From assembly GCF_010384365.1 (NCBI RefSeq), contig NZ_CP048397.1, positions 1,240,001-1,304,000 on the forward strand: a stretch of 64,000 bases of DNA. The letters are read 5' to 3'. Below the pieces are notes generated by a model that saw nothing but the letters and a program-made list of their open reading frames with translations, did no database searches and was not told the DNA's origin. Position numbers and translations under genes: made by a program. Shown here in pieces: positions 54,267 through 63,870 of this stretch (position 1 is its first letter; each line of letters opens with the position of its first letter). The DNA comes from Streptomyces sp. S4.7 (GTDB lineage Bacteria > Actinomycetota > Actinomycetes > Streptomycetales > Streptomycetaceae).

Positions 54267-54436
54267 TTCAGGGGCTGTCGGGTGACTTCGATCGGAAGGC
54301 GGGCGCGGTCTGGTGCGTGCGATTCCAAGGCGCCGGAGTGTCCTCGTAGCGGAGCTACTAGGGCATTTCGGCAACGCGGGAAGCGTGCGTGCCAGGGCGT
54401 GAACGCCCGATCAGAGGTCATCCGACAGCCCCTGAG
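54267..54436. mobile_element. MITE-like element inside the catabolic operon
   Basis: 170-bp non-coding segment bounded by 20-bp terminal inverted repeats: 54267-54286 (TTCAGGGGCTGTCGGGTGAC) and 54417-54436 (GTCATCCGACAGCCCCTGAG), 18 of 20 paired. It holds no transposase and has a short internal hairpin (GTAGC/GCTAC near 54345). The right repeat overlaps the dehydrogenase gene and supplies its final codons and stop. Probably a miniature transposable element mobilised by an IS with the same ends. Clear target duplication is not visible. Confidence 0.7.
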
Positions 54437-55221
54437 GAGGTGGCGGGGCGCAGGCGAAGTCCCTGCATTCCGCCGTCGACCGCGAGTGCCGTGCCCGTTA
54501 CGGCAGCCGCGGCGGGGCTTGCGAGATAGACGACCGCGGCGGCGACCTCGTCCGCACCGACCAGCCGTCCCGTGGGCTGGCGTGCTTCGAGGGCGGCACG
54601 TTCGGCCGCGGGATCGGGTGCCCGGTCGAGCAGGCGTCCGACCCACGGGGTGTCCGCGGTACCGGGGTTGACGCAGTTGACGCGGATGCCCTCACGGACG
54701 TGGTCGGCGGCCATCGCGAGGGTCAGCGAGTACACGGCGCCCTTGCTCGCGCTGTACAGGGCGCGTTGCGGGAGCCCCGCCGTGGCGGCGATGGAGCAGG
54801 TCTGGGTGATCGAGACGTGGCCGGGCCGGTCGGCGGCGGCGCGCCGCAGGTGGGGCAGCGCGTGACGTGCGGTGCGGACCATGCCGAGGACGTTGATGTC
54901 GATGACCCGCAGCCATTCGGCGTCGTCGTTTTCGGTGACGGTACCGATGGCGCCGATCCCGGCGTTGGACACGACGGTGTGCAGGGCCCCGAACTCGGCG
55001 GCGGCCGCGTCGACCGCCGCGCGGACGGCGTCGTCGTCCGTGACGTCGGCCTTGAGCGCCAGGGTGCCGGCGGGGGCGGAGGCGGTGTCGCGGTCGAGTA
55101 CGGCCACGCGCGCGCCGCGCTCCAGCAGCAGGGTCGCGACGGCCGCGCCGATGCCGGAGGCACCACCGGTGACGAGGGCGCCCAGGCCCGTGAAGTCGCC
55201 TGTGCCGTGTGCTGCCGTCAT
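54418..55221 (-). CDS. Short-chain dehydrogenase/reductase (sugar-acid pathway)
   Basis: 267 residues: NAD(P) motif [29 protein letters not shown], catalytic [11 protein letters not shown], and [17 protein letters not shown] at 55221 overlaps the dehydratase stop (ATGA), so the two are coupled. In related clusters such SDRs oxidise L-fucose or a keto-deoxy-fuconate, which would fit here. The C-terminal [14 protein letters not shown] runs into the MITE repeat, so the original end of the protein has probably been altered. Confidence 0.87.
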   Translation of the reverse strand: MTAAHGTGDFTGLGALVTGGASGIGAAVATLLLERGARVAVLDRDTASAPAGTLALKADVTDDDAVRAAVDAAAAEFGALHTVVSNAGIGAIGTVTENDDAEWLRVIDINVLGMVRTARHALPHLRRAAADRPGHVSITQTCSIAATAGLPQRALYSASKGAVYSLTLAMAADHVREGIRVNCVNPGTADTPWVGRLLDRAPDPAAERAALEARQPTGRLVGADEVAAAVVYLASPAAAAVTGTALAVDGGMQGLRLRPATSSGAVG

Positions 55222-56537
55222 GAGTTGACCTCCTCGGTGGTGCGGCGGGCCTGCCAGACGGGCCCTTCGGGGTAGCGGTGCGCGGCGATGGACTCGGGAC
55301 GCATCCGCGCGGAGAAGCCGGGTGCGACGGGTGCGACGTAGCGGCCGGAGTCGATCACCACCGGGTCGGTGAAGTGCTCGTGGAGGTGGTCGACGTACTC
55401 GATGACCCGGTCGTCCCACGTGCCCGAGACGGCAACGTAGTCGAACATCGCCAGATGCTGGACCAGTTCGCACAGGCCGACCCCGCCGGCGTGCGGGCAG
55501 ACCGGTTTGCCGTACTTGGCGGCGAGGAGCAGGATCGCCAGGTTCTCGTTGACGCCGGCGACGCGTGCCGCGTCGATCTGGACGAAGTCGACGGCGTCGG
55601 CCTGGAGCAGCTGCTTGAACAGGACGCGGTTGGCGCCGTGTTCGCCGGTGGCGACCTTGACGGGCTGTCCGGCCCGGACGGCGGCGTGGCCGAGGATGTC
55701 GTCGGGGCTGGTGGGCTCCTCGATCCAGTGCGGCTCGTGGGGGGCCAGTGCGGTCATCCAGCGGATCGCGTCGGGGACGTCCCATCGCTGGTTGGCGTCG
55801 ACGGCGATACGGATGTCGGGGCCGACCGCCGCGCGGGCGAGCTTCATCCGCCGTACGTCGTCGTCGATGTCGCCGCCCACCTTGAGCTTGATCTGCTCGA
55901 AGCCGTCGGCGACGGCCTGTTCGGCGAGGGTGACGAGTTTGGTGTCGGAGTAGCCGAGCCAGCCCGGTGACGTGGTGTACGCGGGGTAGCCCTCGGCGCG
56001 CAGCCGGGCGGCGCGTTCGGCGCGGCCGGGTTCGGCGGCGCGCAGGATGTCCAGCGCCTCGGCCGGGGTGAGGGCGTCGGTGAGGTAGCGGAAGTCGACG
56101 AGTGAGACGAGTTCCTCGGGTGTCATGGAGGCCAGGAACTCCCAGACGGGCAGGCCCGCGGTCCTGGCCGCGAGGTCCCAGGCCGCGTTGATGACCGCGC
56201 CCGCGGCCATGTGCATGACGCCCTTCTCCGGACCGAGCCAGCGCAGCTGCGAGTCGTGGGTGAGCTCGATGTGGAGCGCGGCGAGATCGGCGGCGGTACG
56301 TGGCGCGTGGCGGCCGATCACGTACGGGCGCAGGGCCTCGATGGCCGCGGCGAGTACGTCGTTGCCCCGGCCGATGGTGAAGCAGAACCCGTGGCCCTCG
56401 GCGCCGTCGTCGGTGCGCAGCACCACGTACGCGGCGGAGTAGTCGGGGTCCGGGTTCATGGCGTCCGAGCCGTCGAGCTGTTCCGAGGTCGGGAAGCGGA
56501 TGTCGTGTACCCCGAACTCTGTGACGGTCTGACTCAC
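55218..56537 (-). CDS. L-fuconate dehydratase-like enolase-superfamily protein
   Basis: 439 residues, mandelate-racemase subgroup. Visible active-site elements: base region [16 protein letters not shown] (K-x-K), metal ligands in [10 protein letters not shown] and [13 protein letters not shown], and the His-bearing [16 protein letters not shown]. These match L-fuconate dehydratase, which makes 2-keto-3-deoxy-L-fuconate. GTG at 56537 follows an AGGGGGCG ribosome site. First gene of the operon, with a GntR operator 35 bp upstream. Confidence 0.88.
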   Translation of the reverse strand: MSQTVTEFGVHDIRFPTSEQLDGSDAMNPDPDYSAAYVVLRTDDGAEGHGFCFTIGRGNDVLAAAIEALRPYVIGRHAPRTAADLAALHIELTHDSQLRWLGPEKGVMHMAAGAVINAAWDLAARTAGLPVWEFLASMTPEELVSLVDFRYLTDALTPAEALDILRAAEPGRAERAARLRAEGYPAYTTSPGWLGYSDTKLVTLAEQAVADGFEQIKLKVGGDIDDDVRRMKLARAAVGPDIRIAVDANQRWDVPDAIRWMTALAPHEPHWIEEPTSPDDILGHAAVRAGQPVKVATGEHGANRVLFKQLLQADAVDFVQIDAARVAGVNENLAILLLAAKYGKPVCPHAGGVGLCELVQHLAMFDYVAVSGTWDDRVIEYVDHLHEHFTDPVVIDSGRYVAPVAPGFSARMRPESIAAHRYPEGPVWQARRTTEEVNS

Positions 56538-56571
56538 TGCACGCCCCCTGAGAAGAACATCGGACCTCTTC

Positions 56572-56586
56572 GGTCATCCGATGTAT
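56572..56586. promoter_or_regulatory. GntR operator upstream of the fuconate dehydratase-like gene
   Basis: On the minus strand it reads ATACATCGGATGACC, 12 of 15 bases identical to the palindrome at 49737-49751. A further ACATCGGA lies at about 56558-56565. It sits 35-50 bp before the start codon at 56537. Confidence 0.65.
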
Positions 56587-56792
56587 AGCGTCGTTGGCGG
56601 GTAAACGTCCAGGGGCGGAACGAAATTTACGGTCACAGCTCGGATGAATTCTCCGGTTCGTTGCGTCGGCACCCCCAGCCATGCCCAGCGACGCGGAAGT
56701 TCACCCGCGCGTGCACGGGGGCTGCGGACGGGTGGCTGATAAGCCGTAAGGTTGGTCCGTACGTTCAGAGAACACTTCGGAAGGAGGCCTGG

Positions 56793-57860
56793 GTGATCGA
56801 GCTCGAGGGGGTACCCGAGCTGATCGACCCGGTCATGGTGGCCGCGTTCGAGGGCTGGAACGACGCAGGCGACGCCGCTTCCACGGCGGTCGGGCATCTG
56901 GACCGGGAGTGGAAGGGCGAGGTGTTCGCGGCGCTCGACGCCGAGGACTACTACGACTTCCAGGTCAACCGGCCCACGGTCTGGCTGGACGGCGGCGTGC
57001 GGAAGATCGTCTGGCCCACGACCCGGCTGTCCGTGGTCCGGGTCGGCGGGGAGAAACCCCGTGACCTGGTACTGGTCCGCGGCATCGAACCGTCCATGCG
57101 CTGGCGCTCCTTCTGCAACGAGATCCTGGGCTTCGCCCACGAGCTGGGCGTGGAGATGGTGGTGATCCTGGGCGCGCTGCTCGGCGACACCCCGCACACC
57201 CGTCCGGTGCCGGTCAGCGGCGTGACCTCGGACGCGGACCTGGCCAGGACGATGGACCTGGAGGAGACCCGGTACGAGGGCCCGACCGGCATCGTCGGCA
57301 TCCTCCAGGAGGCGTGCACGCACGCGGGGGTGCCCGCGGTGAGCCTGTGGGCCGCCGTACCGCACTACGTCTCGCAGCCGCCCAACCCGAAGGCCACGCT
57401 GGCCCTGCTGAACCGGCTCGAGGACCTGATCGGGCTGCGGATCCCGCTGGGCGAACTGGCGGAGGACGCGCGGGCCTGGCAGCTCGGGGTGGACCAACTG
57501 GCCGCCGAGGACAGCGAGGTGGCGGAGTACGTGCAGTCGCTGGAGGAGGCCCGGGACACCGCGGAGCTGCCGGAGGCGTCGGGCGAGGCCATCGCGCGGG
57601 AGTTCGAGCGGTATCTGCGCCGGCGCGACGGCGGTCCCGGCCAGGCGCCGGGCGGGCACGCCACGGAGAGCGGCGAGGGCTCGGGGACGTATCTGCGCGA
57701 TACGTCGGGCCCGGGACGCGGCAGACCGCCGCGGGCACCGCGGCCGGGACCGGGGCCGGAGTCGGGCGCCGAGCCCGACACGGGGCCGGGTGCCGGGCCG
57801 GACGGGAAGCCGGGGCCGGACGCCGGCCCGGGGGACGACGAGGATTCCTCGGACGACTGA
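56793..57860 (+). CDS. PAC2-family protein
   Basis: 355 residues: PAC2 domain (residues 1-240; EGWNDAGDAASTAVGHL, VLVRGIEPSMRWRSFCNEIL, LPVSGV-like loop) related to the eukaryotic proteasome-assembly chaperone PAC2, then helical segments and a proline/glycine-rich, finally acidic tail (GPGAGPDGKPGPDAGPGDD). GTG at 56793 with AAGGAGG. Function in bacteria is unknown. The tail is low-complexity and probably disordered. Confidence 0.9.
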   Translation: MIELEGVPELIDPVMVAAFEGWNDAGDAASTAVGHLDREWKGEVFAALDAEDYYDFQVNRPTVWLDGGVRKIVWPTTRLSVVRVGGEKPRDLVLVRGIEPSMRWRSFCNEILGFAHELGVEMVVILGALLGDTPHTRPVPVSGVTSDADLARTMDLEETRYEGPTGIVGILQEACTHAGVPAVSLWAAVPHYVSQPPNPKATLALLNRLEDLIGLRIPLGELAEDARAWQLGVDQLAAEDSEVAEYVQSLEEARDTAELPEASGEAIAREFERYLRRRDGGPGQAPGGHATESGEGSGTYLRDTSGPGRGRPPRAPRPGPGPESGAEPDTGPGAGPDGKPGPDAGPGDDEDSSDD

Positions 57861-57925
57861 GCGCGGCCCGGTGGCCGGGCCACCGGGCCGGGCGGCGGGC
57901 CGCGAACGCGGCCCCTCCGACCGCG

Positions 57926-57969
57926 GTGACGGACCGGCCACCGGGCTGACCCGGTGGCCGGTCCGTCAC
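57926..57969. terminator. Bidirectional terminator between the PAC2 gene and mshC
   Basis: A perfect 20-bp stem (57926-57945 with 57950-57969) and a 4-nt loop; convergent genes on either side. It ends 4 bp before the mshC stop region. Confidence 0.9.
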
Positions 57970-57972
57970 CGG

Positions 57973-59202
57973 CTACAGCGCGATTCCCAGCAGCGCGTCG
58001 ACCGTGCGGGACACCACTCCGGGCGCCCCCTCGTCCGTACCGCCCGTGGCTTCCTGGAGCGCGGCCCACCGGTCGACCGCGGCCAGCGCCGCCGGGGCGT
58101 CCAGATCGTCCGACAGCGCCTCACGCACCTCTTCCACCAGGCTCGCGGCCGACGGGCCGTCGGGCCGGGACACGGCGGCCCGCCAGCGCTCCAGCCGCGC
58201 CACGGCGGTTTCGAGCACCTGGTCCGTCCACTCCCAGTCCGCGCGGTAGTGGTGCGCGAGCAGCGCGAGCCTGATGGCGGCCGGGTCCACGCCTTCGCGG
58301 CGCAGGGTCGAGACGAAAACCAGATTGCCCTTGGACTTGGACATCTTCGCGCCGTCGAGCCCGACCATCCCGGCGTGCACGTACGCCTTCGCGAACGGGT
58401 ACTCGCCGGTCAGCGCCTGTGCGTGCGAGGCGCCCATCTCGTGGTGCGGGAAAGCCAGATCGCTGCCGCCGCCCTGGACGTCGAAGCCCATGCCGAGATG
58501 GTCGAGGGCGATGGCCACGCACTCGATGTGCCAGCCGGGCCGGCCGCGGCCGAGGCTCCCGCCGTCCCAGCTCGGCTCACCCTCACGGGCGGCCATCCAG
58601 AGCATCGGGTCGAGGGGGTTCTTCTTGCCGGGGCGCTCGGGGTCGCCGCCGCGCTCGGCGGAGAGCAGCCGCATCGTCTCGGCGTCGAGACCGGACACCT
58701 CGCCGAAGTGCGGGTCGGCCTCGACGGAGAAGTAGACGTCGCCGTCCAGGACGTACGCCACGCCGCTGTCGCACAGCCGCTCCACGAGCGGCACGATGCC
58801 CGGTATCGCCTCGACAGCGCCGATGTAGTGCCGGGGCGGCAGCATCCGCAGCGCCGTCATGTCCTCACGGAAGAGGGCGGTCTCGCGCTCGGCGAGCCCG
58901 GTCCAGTCCTCTCCGTCACGCGCCGCCCGCTCCAGGAGCGGGTCGTCGATGTCGGTGACGTTCTGGACGTACTCGATCTGCCGCTTGGTGTCGAGCCAAA
59001 CGCGCTGCACGAGGTCGAACGCGTTGTAGGTCGCCGCGTGGCCGAGGTGCGTCGCGTCGTACGGCGTGATGCCGCAGACATAGATACGGGCGACGGGGCC
59101 GGGGGCGACGGTGACGGGACCACCGGTCGCTGTGTCGTGAATCCGGAGGTCGCGGCCCTTGCCGGGCAGGGCGGGGACATCGGAAGCGGGCCAGGCATGC
59201 AT
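57973..59202 (-). CDS. mshC: L-cysteine:1D-myo-inositol 2-amino-2-deoxy-alpha-D-glucopyranoside ligase MshC
   Basis: Adds cysteine to GlcN-inositol in mycothiol synthesis. 409 residues, homologous to cysteinyl-tRNA synthetase: zinc site begins at [17 protein letters not shown] with the HIGH-like motif, [29 protein letters not shown], and [11 protein letters not shown] at 59202 (MHAWPASD) matches the family start; no clear ribosome site, so possibly leaderless. Much shorter than the CysS synthetases because the anticodon-binding domain is reduced. Confidence 0.95.
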   Translation of the reverse strand: MHAWPASDVPALPGKGRDLRIHDTATGGPVTVAPGPVARIYVCGITPYDATHLGHAATYNAFDLVQRVWLDTKRQIEYVQNVTDIDDPLLERAARDGEDWTGLAERETALFREDMTALRMLPPRHYIGAVEAIPGIVPLVERLCDSGVAYVLDGDVYFSVEADPHFGEVSGLDAETMRLLSAERGGDPERPGKKNPLDPMLWMAAREGEPSWDGGSLGRGRPGWHIECVAIALDHLGMGFDVQGGGSDLAFPHHEMGASHAQALTGEYPFAKAYVHAGMVGLDGAKMSKSKGNLVFVSTLRREGVDPAAIRLALLAHHYRADWEWTDQVLETAVARLERWRAAVSRPDGPSAASLVEEVREALSDDLDAPAALAAVDRWAALQEATGGTDEGAPGVVSRTVDALLGIAL

Positions 59203-59305
59203 GTCATGAGCGTAACCGGACGTTGGTTCCGGATACGAACCGGACCGGGCCCGTTGTCCGGTTCGGCGCTCTTGCGTCATCGGCCTGTTGATGTGTGGTC
59301 GACGG

Positions 59306-60106
59306 TCAGACCGGCGGCCAGGGGATCGCGGGCCACTGTCCGGACGGCTTCGGATGAAGTCCCGTACGGCGCATCTCCTGGACCCGGGACCGGACGGCCT
59401 CCGTCTCGGCCGGTGTGATCAATTCGGCCAACCGGGTGGTGAGCGGGGTGCCTTCGGCCAGTTCGGCGGCCAGCCGGTCCAGCACGGTCACGGCCTCGGC
59501 GGGCAGCGGCTCCCCCGCCCAGCCCCAGAGCAGGGTGCGCAGTTTGTCGTCCACGTTGAAGGTGACGCCGTGGTCGATCGCGTACAGCCGGCCGCCTGCC
59601 GCGGGAAGCAGATGGCCGCCCTTGCGGTCGCCGTTGTTGATCACGGCGTCGAGGACGGCGAGCCGCCGCAGCCGCGGGTCGTCCGCGTGCACCAGCAGCG
59701 CCGTACGGCCCTCGCCGACCTCGGCGAAGCCGATCGCCTTCCAGCCCTCGGCCGGCTCCTTTTCCTCGACCAGGGCGAGGAGTTGGGGAGGGGCGTCGCT
59801 CTCGTCGGCCTCGATCCACAGCTGGCACATGCCCTCGCCGTACGGACCGTCACGCAGGACCGTGGGCGGGACGAGACCCCAGCCGGTCACCTCGGAGATC
59901 TCGTACGCGGCCACCTCGCGCCGGGCGAGCGTCCCGTCGGGGAAGTCCCAGAGCGGCTGCTCCCCCGCGACGGGCTTGTAGACGCACAGCGCCTCCTCGC
60001 CCTCGTACGACACCGCGCAGTACAGAACCGCGTTGGAGGCCTCACGGATCCGGCCGCGCACGGCCAGTTCGCCCTTGGTGATCAGATCGACCGCTGTCAC
60101 GCTCAT
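59306..60106 (-). CDS. SCO1664-family protein (kinase-like fold, function unknown)
   Basis: 266 residues of the SCO1664 family, distantly like phosphatidylinositol 3-/4-kinases: [18 protein letters not shown] (Lys position), [37 protein letters not shown] and [10 protein letters not shown] with the likely catalytic Asn/Asp. ATG at 60106 overlaps the DUF3090 stop (ATGA). It occurs with mshC, DUF3090 and the MSMEG_4193-type phosphatase across Actinobacteria, but its substrate is not known. Confidence 0.88.
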   Translation of the reverse strand: MSVTAVDLITKGELAVRGRIREASNAVLYCAVSYEGEEALCVYKPVAGEQPLWDFPDGTLARREVAAYEISEVTGWGLVPPTVLRDGPYGEGMCQLWIEADESDAPPQLLALVEEKEPAEGWKAIGFAEVGEGRTALLVHADDPRLRRLAVLDAVINNGDRKGGHLLPAAGGRLYAIDHGVTFNVDDKLRTLLWGWAGEPLPAEAVTVLDRLAAELAEGTPLTTRLAELITPAETEAVRSRVQEMRRTGLHPKPSGQWPAIPWPPV

Positions 60107-60693
60107 GCGTCGCGGCGGTATCCGTTCTGGCGCGGGCATACGTGTCCCTCCGGGTCGAGCGGCAGACTGCACAGCGGGCACGGCAGCCGGCCTGCGTTGA
60201 CCACGTCCAGGGCACGTTTGGCGAAGGCCCTCGCCTGGGCGCCGGACAGCCGGACGCGGAGCATCGGCGGGCCGTTCTCCTCGTCCTGGAGCAGCCGTTC
60301 CTCGGCGTCGGCGAGGTCCTCGTCGGTGTCCGCGTCGAGTTCGACCAGGGCCTGGGCCTCGACGATCATGCGCTGTTCGTCGCCGTCCCAGGCCAGCGCC
60401 ATGGTGCCGACCCGGAACTCCTCCTCGACGGGTGCGTCGAGCGGTGCGGCGTCGGCGACGTCGGTGGGTGCCACGGCGGGCACCGGCGCGTTGCCGCCGG
60501 TACGGCGCACGACCTCGTCCAGCAGCTCATCGATCCGCTCGGCGAGCGCGGCGACCTGGGTCTTCTCCAGGGCCACGCTCGTGACGCGGCCCGAGGCGGA
60601 TGCCTGGAGGAAGAACGTACGGCGGCCAGGCAGCCCGACCGTACCGGCCACGAAGCGGTCCGGCGGGTCGTAGAGGAACACCTGACGGGACAC
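60103..60693 (-). CDS. DUF3090 family protein
   Basis: 196 residues. VSRQVFLYDPPDRFVAGTVG start, central AEERLLQDEENGPPMLRVRL, and a C-terminal zinc-ribbon-like pattern CPLCSLPLDPEGHVCPRQNG. GTG at 60693 with GGGAGACAGGAC upstream. The four-gene set with SCO1664-type and histidine phosphatase genes is conserved; function unknown. Confidence 0.88.
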   Translation of the reverse strand: MSRQVFLYDPPDRFVAGTVGLPGRRTFFLQASASGRVTSVALEKTQVAALAERIDELLDEVVRRTGGNAPVPAVAPTDVADAAPLDAPVEEEFRVGTMALAWDGDEQRMIVEAQALVELDADTDEDLADAEERLLQDEENGPPMLRVRLSGAQARAFAKRALDVVNAGRLPCPLCSLPLDPEGHVCPRQNGYRRDA

Positions 60694-60800
60694 GTCCTGT
60701 CTCCCTTGGGAATTGACGGAAAGGGGCGGGCCGGGGGCACCCGGAGAGCGAAAGCTCCGGGGTGGCACGGACGGCCCGTCCACCCTACTGCGCGCGGAGA

Positions 60801-61505
60801 TCACGGCGCGCCGGTGCCACCGCCCACGACCGCCGTACCGCCGCCGTCCTTCTTTCCGCTCTCGCCGCTCTCACGCGGTGCCAGGGAGCCGAGGTCGCCG
60901 GTGTCGCCCAGCCGCACCACGAACGGGCGCAGCCGGGTGTACCTGATGGCGGTGACGGAACACGGGTCGGCGTGGATCCGCTGGAAGAGGTCGAGATGCA
61001 TGCCGAGCGCGTCGGCCACCAGGGATTTGATGATGTCGCCGTGCGAGCACATCAGATAGACGGCGCCCTCGCCGTGCTCGGCCTCGACGCGGGTGTTCCA
61101 GTCCCGTACGGCGTCCACGGCGCGTGCCTGCATCGCGCGCATCGACTCACCGCCGGGGAACGCGGCGGCCGAGGGGTGCTGCTGCACGTGCGACATCAGC
61201 GGTTCGTCGGCCAGTTCCGAGAGCTTGCGCCCGGACCAGTCGCCGTAGTCGCACTCGCTGATCCGCTCCTCCTGGTGCGTCTCGATGCCGGGGCGGGCCT
61301 CGAGCAGTGGCCGGACCGTCTCCAGGCAGCGCTGGAGCGGGCTGGTGACGACGGCGGCGAGCGGCAGACCCGCGAGCCGTCCCGGCAGGGCGGCGGCCTG
61401 TGCGACGCCCTGCTCGTCGAGCGCGACGCCGGGGGTCCGGCCGGCGAGGACGCCCGAGGTGTTGGCGGTGGAGCGCCCGTGCCGTACGAGGATCAGGGTG
61501 GCCAT
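60801..61505 (-). CDS. Histidine phosphatase family protein (MSMEG_4193-like)
   Basis: 234 residues: phosphoglycerate-mutase-like core LILVRHGRSTANT with the catalytic His and Arg, SPLQRCLETVRPLL, SECDYGDWSGRKL and YLMCSHGDIIKSLV. ATG at 61505. C-terminal Gly/Ala-rich tail is variable. Linked with the DUF3090 and SCO1664-type genes next to mshC. Confidence 0.9.
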   Translation of the reverse strand: MATLILVRHGRSTANTSGVLAGRTPGVALDEQGVAQAAALPGRLAGLPLAAVVTSPLQRCLETVRPLLEARPGIETHQEERISECDYGDWSGRKLSELADEPLMSHVQQHPSAAAFPGGESMRAMQARAVDAVRDWNTRVEAEHGEGAVYLMCSHGDIIKSLVADALGMHLDLFQRIHADPCSVTAIRYTRLRPFVVRLGDTGDLGSLAPRESGESGKKDGGGTAVVGGGTGAP

Positions 61506-61626
61506 GGCGGCCAGCCTAAACGCTCCGCCGACGGAGGCGGCCGTCTCCCGGGCGACGGGCACCGGGCGTACGGCGCGCGCGGCGCGGACGCGGCGCAGGT
61601 GCGTCAAAGTCCGCTGCCCGGGAAGA

Positions 61627-62640
61627 ATGTCCGGCGTGATCGTTGACAGTGCCATCTACCGCGACGGGCGCCGTACGGACGGGCCCGCCGATCTGTCCGA
61701 CGCCCTCGCCGAGGCGCGGGCCGAGGGGAACGCCTTCCTCTGGGTCGGGCTGCACGAGCCGACGGAGAACGAGTTCGAGCGCGTCAGCAGCGAGTTCGGC
61801 ATGCACCCGCTGGCGGTGGAGGACTCCCTCAAGGCACATCAGCGGCCCAAGCTGGAGGTCTACGACGACTCCCTGTTCATGGTGCTGAAGCCGGTGGTGT
61901 ACGACTCCGAGCACGACACCGTCTCCAGCGGTGAGCTGATGGTCTTCGTCGGCGACTCGTTCGTGGTGACGATCCGGCACGGCGAGGGCGCGCCCCTGCA
62001 CGCCGTACGCCAACGGCTGGAATCGGAGCCCCAGGTGCTCAAGCACGGGCCCACCGCGGTTCTCTACGCCGTCAGTGACGCGGTGGTCGACCACTACCTC
62101 GACGTCGGCTCCGAACTCCAGGTCGACCTGGAGGAGCTGGAGTCGCAGGTCTTCGCGCCCACCGAGGGCAGCTCGGGGCGCCGCGAGGCGGGCGACCAGC
62201 CGGCCGCGGAGCGGATCTACACCTTCAAACGGCAGGTGCTGGAGTTCCGCCGGGCCGCCGGGCCGCTGGCGGCGCCGATCTCGCGGCTCACGCGCTCCGG
62301 GGTCCCCTTCGTCCAGGAGCGGTCGCAGCCGTTCTTCCGGGACGTGGACGACCATCTGACGCGCGTCAACGAGCAGGTGGAAGGGCTCGACCGGCTCCTG
62401 TCGGACATCCTGTCCGCCCATCTCGCGCAGATGGGCGTGCGGCAGAACGACGACATGCGCAAGATCTCGGCCTGGGCGGCGATGGCGGCCGTGCCGACGC
62501 TGCTCGCGGGGATCTGGGGCATGAACTTCCAGCACATGCCGGAACTCGGTCAGGTGTGGGGATATCCGGCCGCGCTGGTCCTGATGGTGGGCGCGGTGAC
62601 ATTCCTGCACCGGCTGTTCAAGCGCAACGGCTGGCTCTGA
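61627..62640 (+). CDS. corA: CorA-type magnesium/cobalt transporter
   Basis: 337 residues: long N-terminal cytoplasmic domain (LWVGLHEPTENEFERVSSEF, HPLAVEDSLKAHQRPKLEVY) and two C-terminal membrane helices joined by the pore signature GMNF (GIWGMNFQHMPEL). ATG at 61627 or GTG at 61636 are both possible starts. Ends RLFKRNGWL. Monocistronic, divergent from the phosphatase gene. Confidence 0.92.
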   Translation: MSGVIVDSAIYRDGRRTDGPADLSDALAEARAEGNAFLWVGLHEPTENEFERVSSEFGMHPLAVEDSLKAHQRPKLEVYDDSLFMVLKPVVYDSEHDTVSSGELMVFVGDSFVVTIRHGEGAPLHAVRQRLESEPQVLKHGPTAVLYAVSDAVVDHYLDVGSELQVDLEELESQVFAPTEGSSGRREAGDQPAAERIYTFKRQVLEFRRAAGPLAAPISRLTRSGVPFVQERSQPFFRDVDDHLTRVNEQVEGLDRLLSDILSAHLAQMGVRQNDDMRKISAWAAMAAVPTLLAGIWGMNFQHMPELGQVWGYPAALVLMVGAVTFLHRLFKRNGWL

Positions 62641-62751
62641 CGGCTCGACCGGTCGCCGGCCCGGCGCCGCCCCGGGGCGAGGAGGGGCCGGCGTCCCTGG
62701 GGCCCCGGCGTTTCGATCGTGGCGGCGTTCCGGCGTTCCGGCGTGCCGATC

Positions 62752-62826
62752 GTGGCGGCGCGGCGACGTGGCGGCGCGGCGACGTGGCGGCGCGGCGACG
62801 TGGCGACGCGGCGGCGCGGCGACGGC
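62752..62826. repeat. Tandem array of a 16-bp unit
   Basis: GTGGCGGCGCGGCGAC occurs three times without change (62752-62767, 62768-62783, 62784-62799), then degenerate copies to about 62825. It abuts the stop codon of the ferritin-like gene and sits in the convergent gap after corA. Confidence 0.8.
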
Positions 62827-63609
62827 TCAGAAAGCGGCGGCGGTCGCCGGGCCGCCCAGCGCGTCGCGTCGCTCCGGCATCGAGAGGCTGGCCATCCGAC
62901 GCCAGCCGCCCGCCCGCTCCACCGCGTACAGACCGTGGATCCCGGCGGTCAGCAGCGCCGACTTGGCCCGGGGCCAGCCCAGGACGCGTCCCATGTGGTC
63001 CATCACGGCGATGCTGACGTCGCGGTAGATCCGGATCTCGGCCCGCGCGCTCTCCTGGAGCACCCGGTGGATGGTGCGGCCGTGACCCCGGCGCGCGAGG
63101 CGCAGCAACTCCTCGTGGCAGTAGGCGAGGTGGTTGACCTCGTCGGCACTGATGATCTTGATGGCGTTGCCGACGAGCGGGTGGTCGCCGAAGTACCTCA
63201 CCAGCATGTCCATCTGGTCGGCGGCACGCTGTTCGGTCACCCGGCTGTGGGAGAGGTAGACGACGACGTCCTCCTCGGTCAGCGGGTCGTTCCGGCGCAG
63301 TTTGTCGTGCGGGAGGCCGATACCCTGCTTTTCGAGCAGCATCGTGTAGTCGGTGGCGGGCGGGACGTCGACCGGCTCCAGACCTCGCCGCTTGAGCAGC
63401 GCGTCGAAGATCCGACCGTGCTTCTCCTCGTCGGCGCCGTGCCGGGTGATCTTGGGTGCGAGATCCCGCATCCCTTCGGGTACCAGCGCGGCGATACGGC
63501 CGTTCTCCCAGCCGCCCTGGGCCTCGCCGCTTGCCGCGATGGAGCAGAAGAGCCGGAAGGAGTCGTCGTTGTCGAGGATTTCCGCGAACAGGCCTCGGGC
63601 CGAGAGCAT
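62827..63609 (-). CDS. Ferritin-like/DUF455-type di-iron protein
   Basis: 260 residues. Helical bundle with ADEEKHGRIFDALLKRRG, SRVTEQRAADQMDML and ISADEVNHLAYCHEELLRL, giving ExxH pairs expected for a di-iron site. No signal peptide. ATG at 63609 with GGAGG upstream. Probably an oxidoreductase or iron-handling protein; substrate unknown. Stop codon is followed at once by the tandem repeat. Confidence 0.82.
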   Translation of the reverse strand: MLSARGLFAEILDNDDSFRLFCSIAASGEAQGGWENGRIAALVPEGMRDLAPKITRHGADEEKHGRIFDALLKRRGLEPVDVPPATDYTMLLEKQGIGLPHDKLRRNDPLTEEDVVVYLSHSRVTEQRAADQMDMLVRYFGDHPLVGNAIKIISADEVNHLAYCHEELLRLARRGHGRTIHRVLQESARAEIRIYRDVSIAVMDHMGRVLGWPRAKSALLTAGIHGLYAVERAGGWRRMASLSMPERRDALGGPATAAAF

Positions 63610-63790
63610 CGAATGCCACCTCCATGCCGGATGTCCCCACAGACACCGGCACAAGGAGTCAAATCCGACACGGGGGAACAGGCAACAGCTCAGGGCCCTG
63701 ACTCGGCCGAAGGAGGGAGACCCGGGGGCACGTCCGTACGTATGCGGGGGCGCGTAACCGGGTGGAGGGGCGGGGCGTTGTCCTTCATGA

Positions 63791-63831
63791 CGGCCGTGGC
63801 GGGGAAGACCCCCGAGCCCCCACCACGGCCG
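63791..63831 (-). terminator. Hairpin after the F420-type oxidoreductase gene
   Basis: CGGCCGTGG (63791-63799) pairs with CCACGGCCG (63823-63831), followed by a second short GGGG/CCCC stem after a small bulge; it lies 39 bp beyond the stop. Confidence 0.65.
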
Positions 63832-63870
63832 CGGACTTCCTCGTCCGTCCGGATGGCGTCTCGTACCGCC

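Noticed and set aside
62752..62826. The 16-bp repeats as a CRISPR-like array
   Set aside because: Units are directly adjacent without spacers and purely GC-rich.
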